Assembly: GCA_947464585.1 (NCBI GenBank)
Contig: CANHYS010000172.1
Span: forward strand, 1-5,787
Length of the DNA: 5,787 bases
Source: Planctomycetaceae bacterium
Lineage (GTDB): Bacteria > Planctomycetota > Planctomycetia > Pirellulales > UBA1268
Direction: 5' to 3'
Position numbers and translations under genes: made by a program
Part shown: positions 1 to 4,956 of the stretch, piece after piece
Position numbering within the stretch: the stretch's first letter is position 1
How the letters are laid out: every line of letters begins with the position of its first letter
The notes under the pieces: model-generated
The model's database searches: none
Seen by the model: only the letters and a program-made list of their open reading frames with translations
Told to the model about the DNA's origin: nothing

Positions 1-84
1 CCCGATGCCGAAGGGAATCCGGCCAACCACATCCACTGCATGTGGCGTGACCGCACCGGTGATTTTGATTTGCCGGCGAAGTAG
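1..84 (+). CDS. C-terminal fragment of an unidentified protein (5' end outside window)
   Basis: Reading frame 1 is open from the first base and ends at TAG (82-84), giving 27 residues that include NHIHCMWRDRTGDFDLPAK. The peptide looks like real protein rather than a shadow frame: it has a balanced composition with an aromatic/His/Asp-rich stretch (HIHCMWRD) and its stop lies inside a perfect inverted repeat, as expected at a gene end. The fragment is too short to assign to a family and I do not recognise it. It converges on the sigma-factor operon. An overlapping frame starting at the ATG at position 5 is less protein-like (rich in Cys, Arg and Ser) and is probably a shadow. Confidence 0.5.
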   Translation, partial: PDAEGNPANHIHCMWRDRTGDFDLPAK

Positions 85-102
85 GCCGCATTGGTTCGCC
101 GG
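73..102 (+). terminator. Hairpin at the end of the left-edge gene (possible factor-dependent terminator)
   Basis: CCGGCGAA (73-80) and TTCGCCGG (95-102) form a perfect 8-bp inverted repeat with a 14-nt loop that contains the TAG stop codon. No T-run follows, so it is not a classical intrinsic terminator. A third copy of CCGGCG at 120-125 could compete for the right arm. It may protect the transcript 3' end or aid termination; this is inferred from structure and position only. Confidence 0.35.
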
Positions 103-208
103 CTGCGGCATGCTCGTCACCGGCGGATTCTGCTACAGGATGCTCTTGGACGAATCGTGCATCGCTCGTGAGTCGCAGAATTCACCGGACTCCTGCGCGT
201 GCCTCCGA

Positions 209-233
209 CCGGCTCCTCAGCATCTGGAGCCGG
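209..233. terminator. Hairpin between convergent genes, downstream of the sigma operon
   Basis: CCGGCTCC (209-216) and GGAGCCGG (226-233) are a perfect 8-bp stem around a 9-nt loop. Weaker outer arms GACTC (188-192) and GAGTC (236-240) flank it. It lies about 33 bp beyond the stop codon of the last operon gene, which is where a terminator would sit. Neither strand shows a T-run after the stem, so termination would be inefficient or factor-assisted. It could act on both converging transcripts. Confidence 0.4.
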
Positions 234-265
234 ATGAGTCAAGTTGAAAACTCGCCGGCACGTGA

Positions 266-1927
266 TCACAGCGCCATCCGCAATCCCACGTCGTCGTTGC
301 CCTCGACCTTGTCGGTGCCAGGGGCGACCGGGCCGCCGTCATCCTCGCCGTCAGGGCCGATGGAGTAGACGAGCAGCGCGTCGTCGGTCTGCTTCATGAC
401 CAGCGGTTGGTCGGCCGTGAAGGGGTCGCGGGATGCGGGTGGCACGAGCTTCGCGGAGAGTTCCTCGAAGGTCATGGGCGTCGTCCCAGTTTCCAGTCGC
501 TGCTTCGTGGCAGCGACGAGGGCGGTGGCGGCCCGCTGCCGGGCGACGTCCTGGGCCTGTGCGCGGAAGACGCCCCCCAGCGCCGGCACGAGCAGCGACG
601 ACATCATGCCCGGGCTGCGGTCCCAAAGCTCCTTTTCCATGGCGTCGGTCTTCTTTTTCACCTCCGGGTACGGCTCCGACCCGGCAGCCAGCTGCTGGTA
701 CTTCCGCATGATCGACCGGTAGCCCGAAAGGTCGGCCTCGAGGAAGAAGACCCGGTAGAGGAGCGTCAGCGGCAGGACGCGCAAGAGAAACGGCTGCCGT
801 GGCTGATTCGCGAACATCTCGAGGGCATTCGCCACGCCAAACCGACTGTCCGTCATGTCTGCAAACGTCGAGAGCCCAAAGGCCTCCTCGCCGTAGTAAT
901 GGCTCGCCAAGGCCGGTGGGGTCGTGACGAGATCGCGGATGTCGGACGAGTCGAGTGCGGCGAGGTCGCTTTTGCGGAGCGTCGGCAGCACCTTCGCGAG
1001 CGTTTCGAGGGCCATCGCATCGATGGCCAGACCGACCAGGTTCGAGATCAGGAGCGGTTCGCTGGAGGAATGCCGACCGATCCGCTGGATACGTGCCACA
1101 TCGTGAAGGGCGTCGGCGGCGTTGCCGTCGGCCGCCTCACGACGGGCGTCCAGCACGAGCAGGCGGGCCGCCGTGCGCAGCGATTGCATCTCGGGCAGCA
1201 GCATGTCGATGGACGGTCGCGTCCAGTCCCGCTGGAATCGGCAGGTGTCGCGATCGGTTGCGCGGCGGATCAGTTCGAGCGTGGCGGCATGTCTGGCGAG
1301 TGTTTCCGTCACGGCCGGATTGGCCACGTCGATCGTCGTCGCCGTGGTGAGCGGTGAGTTCTCCTCCTTGAGCGTGGGATCGGCGTCGAGTGCCGCGAAG
1401 GCCTGCTGGTAGGGTGGGGCGGCGTTCTGCGAGTCAGGCACGACTGGCGGGATGTTGGCCTGCATCAGCTGGCCCGCCTCCAGCCGCAGGTAGGGTGCCT
1501 GCGCTGCCACGGCGTTGTCGATGAGGAGGAGCGTGCCAAACGACACGGCCTTGGCCATCACGAAGGCCGCCGCCAGGCCGACGACCGGCCAGCGGGCGGC
1601 CAGCGGTACTTGCTCCGACGAAAACCGCAGTGGCGCATAGTTTGCCCGGGCAAGCCCCGCCCAAACGATCCAGATGCCGCCGATGAGGGCCGACAGAAAC
1701 GTGGCGAGCGTGGGGCCGAACCAGTTGGTCGGCATGGGCTTCCAGAAGGCGATAAATGCCGTGAACGCTACGAACGGCGCGAGCGCAGCGACGGGCGCGC
1801 TCCAGGCCACCCCCTCGAGCAGCAGCCTCAGCCATGGTCGCTGCGTCCGCGCCGCTGCGGCCGTGCAAGCCGCCGACCAGAGCAGGCAGGATGCGACGAC
1901 GAACACGAAGAAGAGAAAATGGCCCAT
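266..1927 (-). CDS. Large membrane protein of the ECF-sigma operon, function unknown
   Basis: The 553-residue product has four predicted membrane segments near its N-terminus (about residues 2-24, 38-62, 72-94 and 112-137), then a soluble domain of about 410 residues. The middle (about 240-320) is helical, with an Ala/Leu/Arg pattern around 'RTAARLLVLDARREAADG' and 'SEPLLISNLVGLAIDAMA'. The end (about 500-553) carries RDPFTADQPLVMKQTDDALLV-type sequence followed by YSIGPDGEDDGG and GNDDVGLRM; this resembles the calcium-loop end of type II secretion major pseudopilins and tails I recall from planctomycete proteins. Start: ATG at 1927 shares one base with the upstream TGA (TGATG), and AGGGGG (1940-1935) lies 7 nt upstream, so coupled translation is likely. 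I do not recognise a named family; SAAC at 18-21 is a poor lipobox. Being last in a sigma-factor operon suggests a role in envelope sensing or as a target of the sigma factor, which is inference. Confidence 0.85.
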   Translation of the reverse strand: MGHFLFFVFVVASCLLWSAACTAAAARTQRPWLRLLLEGVAWSAPVAALAPFVAFTAFIAFWKPMPTNWFGPTLATFLSALIGGIWIVWAGLARANYAPLRFSSEQVPLAARWPVVGLAAAFVMAKAVSFGTLLLIDNAVAAQAPYLRLEAGQLMQANIPPVVPDSQNAAPPYQQAFAALDADPTLKEENSPLTTATTIDVANPAVTETLARHAATLELIRRATDRDTCRFQRDWTRPSIDMLLPEMQSLRTAARLLVLDARREAADGNAADALHDVARIQRIGRHSSSEPLLISNLVGLAIDAMALETLAKVLPTLRKSDLAALDSSDIRDLVTTPPALASHYYGEEAFGLSTFADMTDSRFGVANALEMFANQPRQPFLLRVLPLTLLYRVFFLEADLSGYRSIMRKYQQLAAGSEPYPEVKKKTDAMEKELWDRSPGMMSSLLVPALGGVFRAQAQDVARQRAATALVAATKQRLETGTTPMTFEELSAKLVPPASRDPFTADQPLVMKQTDDALLVYSIGPDGEDDGGPVAPGTDKVEGNDDVGLRMAL

Positions 1928-2370
1928 CAGAGGTCCCCCTGCAGGAAAGAGCGAGTATCGAGCACATGGAGTGTATCGAGGTGACGCGGGATGGCAGTGT
2001 CATACGGCTGGCCAACGGCCAACTGCACGGCGGGCGGGGGCATGGCGTCGAGCGTGATGCCGGCCGCCTCGGCCCGCTGGGCGAACGAGAGCAGCGGACA
2101 ATCGGCCGTCGCGCCGACGCGTTGCCGGGAGAGCTCGCTCGACAGTGTCACGACGAGCACGAGTGACAGAGCCGTCGTCATCAGGGCACCGCCCACCAGC
2201 CAAGGGAATGTGCCTGCAGGCTCCAGCCGCTGCACGGGCCGGTCGTCGTGCAGCACGGCGTCGACGGCTGCGAGCACCCGAGTCCGTAGTTCCGGAGGCG
2301 GTGTCTGCAGTGTGCGATCGTGCAGCATCCGCTCGATGGCTGACCTCGCGGGGTCAAACGGAGTATTCAT
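1927..2370 (-). CDS. Single-pass membrane protein, candidate non-zinc anti-sigma factor
   Basis: The 147-residue product has a hydrophilic N-terminus of about 54 residues, one clear membrane helix (about 55-78, FPWLVGGALMTTALSLVLVV), and a C-terminal part of about 69 residues probably outside the cytoplasm. It lies directly after the sigma gene: its ATG (2370-2368) overlaps the sigma stop in an ATGA junction, and TGAGG (2382-2378) sits 7 nt upstream. This order and topology match the usual ECF sigma/anti-sigma pair. However, the HxxxCxxC motif of zinc-binding anti-sigma domains is absent, and the only cysteine is C91, beyond the membrane helix. The N-terminal 'PPPELRTRVLAAVDAVL' helix is the likeliest sigma-contacting part. 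The anti-sigma role is inferred from context; sequence alone supports only a small membrane protein. Confidence 0.8.
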   Translation of the reverse strand: MNTPFDPARSAIERMLHDRTLQTPPPELRTRVLAAVDAVLHDDRPVQRLEPAGTFPWLVGGALMTTALSLVLVVTLSSELSRQRVGATADCPLLSFAQRAEAAGITLDAMPPPAVQLAVGQPYDTAIPRHLDTLHVLDTRSFLQGDL

Positions 2371-2903
2371 CGGACGGCCTCAGAGACTGTGATCGTGGTG
2401 CGGAGTTTTTCCACGGCATAGCGGTAGCGGCTGGCGGCGGTGTTAATACTCGTGCCGATGACGGCCGCGATCTCCGCGAAGGTAAGGCCACCGTCGACTT
2501 TGAGCGCGAGCACCTCCCGTTGAGCCGGGGGCAATCCTGCCACGGCTGCGGTCAACGCATCGTCGGCCAGTTCTGCTGGCTGCGTGGTGAAACGGCCTGT
2601 CTCGGCACGCTGCCGCGCCACCGTGTCGATCGCCCGCCGGTCTACGTCCCGCCGCCGCCGCCGTCGGCTGACCGCATGACGCAGCATCGTGAAAATGTAG
2701 GCGTCGAGGTCGGTGATCCGGGCGAGCCGGTCGCGGGAGCGGGCCAGCTCCACGAACACATCGTGCACGGTGTCCTCGGCGTCTGGCAGGGAATCGGTCA
2801 TGGTGCGGGCGGTGTTGAAGAGGCGGACGGCGAGCCGGTCGTAGAGCGCCGCGAAGGCCTCCGGATCACCAGCAGCCAGCTGTTCTCCAAGCGTTTTGGC
2901 CAC
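2367..2903 (-). CDS. ECF-type RNA polymerase sigma factor
   Basis: From GTG 2903 the product has 178 residues, usual for two-domain ECF sigma factors. Region 2 spans about residues 13-80 (DPEAFAALYDRLA, then DAEDTVHDVFVEL, the core RNA polymerase-binding helix 2.2). A basic linker follows with six Arg in a row, encoded by a GCC repeat at 2651-2663 on the plus strand. Region 4 spans about 117-172 (LPPAQREVLALKVDGGLTF, EIAAVIG, then the recognition helix around NTAASRYRYAVEKLR, which reads the -35 element). I chose GTG 2903 because GGAGA (2915-2911) lies 7 nt upstream and the family normally begins about 10 residues before DPEAF. The frame stays open to ATG 3032, which has GAGGG (3041-3037) 4 nt upstream and would add 43 low-complexity residues. 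It is first in a three-gene operon; I could not identify its promoter. The family call is very secure, the start less so. Confidence 0.95.
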   Translation of the reverse strand: MAKTLGEQLAAGDPEAFAALYDRLAVRLFNTARTMTDSLPDAEDTVHDVFVELARSRDRLARITDLDAYIFTMLRHAVSRRRRRRDVDRRAIDTVARQRAETGRFTTQPAELADDALTAAVAGLPPAQREVLALKVDGGLTFAEIAAVIGTSINTAASRYRYAVEKLRTTITVSEAVR

Positions 2904-2910
2904 CCGTGTC

Positions 2911-2915
2911 TCTCC
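2911..2915 (-). promoter_or_regulatory. Shine-Dalgarno deciding the sigma factor start
   Basis: On the minus strand GGAGA (within CGGAGAGAC) precedes GTG 2903 by 7 nt, the spacing of an efficient ribosome binding site. It favours the shorter, family-length sigma factor over the ATG at 3032. The longer alternative also has a plausible site (GAGGG at 3041-3037), so this is good but not decisive evidence. Confidence 0.55.
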
Positions 2916-2943
2916 GCCGGTCTGTGCCGCCCACCCCCCAAGG

Positions 2944-2964
2944 AGCCGCGAAGCGGGCTTTTTT
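2944..2964 (+). terminator. Terminator-like hairpin with T-run, plus strand, in the divergent region
   Basis: AG-CCGC (2944-2949), loop GAA, and GCGG-(G)-CT (2953-2959, one bulged G) form a 6-bp stem whose last base begins a run of six T (2959-2964). That is the layout of an intrinsic terminator read on the plus strand. No plus-strand gene lies upstream; it would stop antisense transcripts leaving the sigma operon before they enter the sulfite reductase gene, or act as a leader terminator if that gene's transcript starts further upstream. AGCCGC can also pair perfectly with GCGGCT at 2969-2974, an alternative fold. Confidence 0.45.
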
Positions 2965-3003
2965 GTCTGCGGCTGGAAGATATCGCTCCCGCGGCCGGAA
3001 TCG

Positions 3004-3022
3004 GCTATCCTGCTAGGACAGC
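3004..3022. promoter_or_regulatory. Imperfect 19-bp dyad in the sigma/cysI divergent region (possible operator)
   Basis: GCTATCCT (3004-3011) and AGGACAGC (3015-3022) are inverted repeats matching at 7 of 8 positions around a 3-nt centre (GCT). The dyad lies 40-58 bp before the ATG of the sulfite reductase gene, inside the spacer that must hold its promoter. TATCCT in the left arm (3006-3011) could serve as a -10 element, but I see no convincing -35 sequence 17 bp before it. It could be a repressor or activator site, or a small hairpin in the leader. No regulator can be named from this. Confidence 0.35.
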
Positions 3023-3061
3023 GAATCTCCATTGTGCCCTCGAAAACAGCCGCAGGAAACC

Positions 3062-4819
3062 ATGTCAGACGAGACGCCCACGACAGCCGCCCCCGCCGCC
3101 AAACCCACTGCCGTCGAGCTGGTCAAGACAGCCAGTAACTTTCTGGCCGGCGACATTGCCAAGGAACTCGTCGACGGCGCTCCGGGATTCGGCAAACCGA
3201 GCATCCAGCTGCTCAAGAACCACGGCACCTACCAGCAGGACGACCGTGAGCAGCGGAAGGCCAAGGAGGGCGCCAAGAGCACTCGCGAAATCTCGTTCAT
3301 GATCCGGACGTGCGTGCCGGGCGGCAAGCTCACGGCCGACCAGCTGCTCGCGGCGATCGATCTCGGCGACGACGTGGGCAACGGCACGATCCGGCTCACC
3401 ACGCGGCAGTCGATCCAGCATCACGGCGTGGTGAAGGGAGACTTGAAGCCCTTCATGCAGCGGGTCCACGAACTCCAGATGACCACGCTCGCCGCCTGCG
3501 GCGACGTGGAGCGGAACATCATGTGCTGCCCGGCCCCGATCCACAATCATCCCGTCCGCGCCGAAATGCAGGCGACGCTCGACAAGCTCGCCAAGCACCT
3601 CGCCCCGCGGACACGGGCCTACTACGAGATCTGGCTCACCGATCCCGACACGGGTGAGAAGACGCTCGCGGGCGGCACGTCGGGCGAGAAGGACGTGGAG
3701 CCGATTTACGGGCCGACGTATCTGCCCCGGAAGTTCAAGACCGCCTTCGCGCTGCCGGAGGACAACTGCACCGACATCTATGCCAATGACCTCGGCTTCC
3801 TCGTCGTCCATGAGAACGGGAAGATCCTCGGCTACAACGTGCTCGCCGGCGGCGGCATGGGCGTGACGCCGAGCGCCGCCAAAACCTTTCCGGCGCTGGC
3901 CAAGCGACTCGGCTTTGTGCCCCCCGAAGACGTGCTGGCGATCGCCGAGGCGATCGTGAAGGTGCAGCGCGACTACGGCAACCGCACCGATCGCAAGACG
4001 GCCCGGCTCAAGTACACGATCCATAACATGGGGCTCGACGCTTTCCGGAAGAAGGTCGAGGAATACTTCGGCAAGCCGCTCGCTCCCTGCCATCCGGCCG
4101 ACGTGCACGGCTTCGACGACCACATCGGCTGGTTCGAGCAGGGTGACGGAAAGTATTTCTACGGACTCAATGTCGAGAATGGCCGCGTCCACGACACCGG
4201 CGACTTCCGGCTCAAGACGGCACTGCGGCGGATCCTCAAGGACATCAAGCCAGGCGCGCGGATCACGGCCCACCAAAGCCTGCTCTTCACCGATCTGGCG
4301 ATCACCGATCGGGAGCGGATCGCGAAGATCCTCCATGACCATGGCGTGAAGACTTCCGAGGAAATCTCCACGCTCCGTCGCTGGAGCATGGCCTGCGTGG
4401 CGCTGCCGACCTGCGGCCTGGCTGTGGCCGAGAGCGAGCGGGTGCTGCCCGGGCTCATCGACTCGCTCGAGCCGGAGGTGGCCAAACTCGGCCTCTCGCA
4501 CGACGCCTTCACGGTCCGCATGACCGGCTGTCCCAACGCCTGTGCCCGGCCCTACAACTCCGACATCGGCATCGTGGGGCGGACACTCGGCAAGTACACG
4601 CTGTTTATCGGCGGCCGGTTGCTCGGTGACCGGCTCAACACGCAGTACAAGGACGTCGTGCCGTTCGAACATCTCTCGCGGGAGATCACGGCGGTGCTCG
4701 CCTGCTACAAGGCGGAGCGACACTCTGGTGAGACGCTCGGCGACTTCTGCCACCGCAAGGGCGTGGACGGCGTCCGCACCTGGGCCGACGAGTGGCTCGC
4801 CGGCGCCCGCGGAGCGTGA
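3062..4819 (+). CDS. cysI: Assimilatory sulfite reductase, siroheme/[4Fe-4S] hemoprotein subunit
   Basis: This cytoplasmic enzyme reduces sulfite to sulfide with six electrons, feeding cysteine synthesis. The 585-residue product is close to E. coli CysI (570). Visible family features: HGTYQQDDRE (about 54-63), the active-site TTRQ (R115), ERNIMC (R151), and YLPRKFKT (K224, K226), corresponding to E. coli Arg83, Arg153, Lys215 and Lys217. The cluster and siroheme cysteines are C445-x5-C451 (MACVALPTC) and C490-x3-C494 (TGCPNAC). The ATG at 3062 has AGGA (3054-3057) 4 nt upstream; the TTG at 3032 in the same frame lacks such support. The first 20 residues are an Ala/Pro/Thr-rich extension. No cysJ flavoprotein lies in the window, and the CARPY after the last cysteines recalls ferredoxin-dependent enzymes, so the electron donor is open. 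The gene appears monocistronic and is divergent from the sigma operon. Nitrite reductase is less likely given the CysI-like N-terminal half. Confidence 0.96.
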   Translation: MSDETPTTAAPAAKPTAVELVKTASNFLAGDIAKELVDGAPGFGKPSIQLLKNHGTYQQDDREQRKAKEGAKSTREISFMIRTCVPGGKLTADQLLAAIDLGDDVGNGTIRLTTRQSIQHHGVVKGDLKPFMQRVHELQMTTLAACGDVERNIMCCPAPIHNHPVRAEMQATLDKLAKHLAPRTRAYYEIWLTDPDTGEKTLAGGTSGEKDVEPIYGPTYLPRKFKTAFALPEDNCTDIYANDLGFLVVHENGKILGYNVLAGGGMGVTPSAAKTFPALAKRLGFVPPEDVLAIAEAIVKVQRDYGNRTDRKTARLKYTIHNMGLDAFRKKVEEYFGKPLAPCHPADVHGFDDHIGWFEQGDGKYFYGLNVENGRVHDTGDFRLKTALRRILKDIKPGARITAHQSLLFTDLAITDRERIAKILHDHGVKTSEEISTLRRWSMACVALPTCGLAVAESERVLPGLIDSLEPEVAKLGLSHDAFTVRMTGCPNACARPYNSDIGIVGRTLGKYTLFIGGRLLGDRLNTQYKDVVPFEHLSREITAVLACYKAERHSGETLGDFCHRKGVDGVRTWADEWLAGARGA

Positions 4820-4826
4820 TTCCGCG
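4808..4826 (+). terminator. Small hairpin around the cysI stop codon
   Basis: CGCGGA (4808-4813) and TCCGCG (4821-4826) form a perfect 6-bp stem with the TGA stop in its 7-nt loop. No T-run follows, so it is weak as a terminator. Its right arm overlaps the start of the larger inverted repeat at 4825, so the two folds exclude each other. Confidence 0.25.
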
Positions 4827-4913
4827 ATCCCGTCGCTTGCGCTCAGGGCTTGTATGCGGAGAGTCGCATAAAAGCCCCCGGCGTGAGCCGGGGGATCCGG
4901 TGCCACGGGATCG
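4825..4913. repeat. Nested inverted-repeat element filling the convergent spacer
   Basis: CGATCCCGT (4825-4833) and ACGGGATCG (4905-4913) are a perfect 9-bp inverted repeat. Inside are two further perfect hairpins: TATGCG/CGCATA (4853-4858 with 4865-4870) and CCCCCGGC/GCCGGGGG (4875-4882 with 4887-4894). The whole could fold as a branched structure of about 89 nt. Such nested palindromes between convergent genes resemble dispersed REP/BIME-type elements, or a paired terminator region. Only one copy is in the window, so repetition in the genome is untested. Confidence 0.45.
4869..4894 (-). terminator. Intrinsic terminator for the minus-strand GNAT-like gene
   Basis: Read on the minus strand, CCCCCGGC, loop TCAC, GCCGGGGG (4894-4875) is a perfect 8-bp GC-only stem, followed by CTTTTAT (4874-4868). 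That is a classical intrinsic terminator about 63 bp past the TAG of the gene at 4957. On the plus strand the same stem has a GNRA-type GTGA loop but is followed by ATCCGG with no T-run, so it should work mainly on the minus-strand transcript. Confidence 0.7.
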
Positions 4914-4956
4914 GCGCGATGCCCCGAACCGTCTCAGCACTCAACCGGATTGCGGG

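Noticed and set aside
407..1357. 316-codon plus-strand frame antisense to the large membrane protein
   Set aside because: Composition is dominated by Arg, Gly and His with no hydrophobic pattern; the minus-strand frame has coherent membrane segments, an operon junction and a Shine-Dalgarno.
1865..1927. Lipoprotein signal (SAAC) at the N-terminus of the large membrane protein
   Set aside because: The -3 position is Ser instead of Leu/Val/Ile, and more membrane helices follow at once, so a multi-pass N-terminus is the better reading.
1434..2015. 193-codon minus-strand frame spanning the junction of the second and third operon genes
   Set aside because: It overlaps the ends of two supported genes in another frame and would require ignoring the TGATG junction with its ribosome binding site.
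2651..2663. GCC trinucleotide run as a possible microsatellite or phase-variable tract
   Set aside because: Only about four units, in frame, coding for the Arg-rich linker of the sigma factor; changes in unit number would not shift the frame.
2965..3061. Classical -35/-10 promoter for cysI
   Set aside because: TATCCT at 3006-3011 has no TTGACA-like hexamer at 16-18 bp, and TTGTCT at 2963-2968 has no -10 at proper spacing, so no promoter is annotated.
2145..3302. 385-codon plus-strand frame across the sigma factor gene
   Set aside because: It crosses both the sigma gene and the start of cysI in other frames, has no domain character, and the opposite strand encodes a clear ECF sigma factor.
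3065..4906. 613-codon open frame on the minus strand, antisense to the whole of cysI
   Set aside because: The product is rich in Arg, Gly, Ala, Val and Glu with no recognisable domain, and lies opposite a gene with complete catalytic motifs. Long antisense frames of this sort arise from high G+C codon bias.
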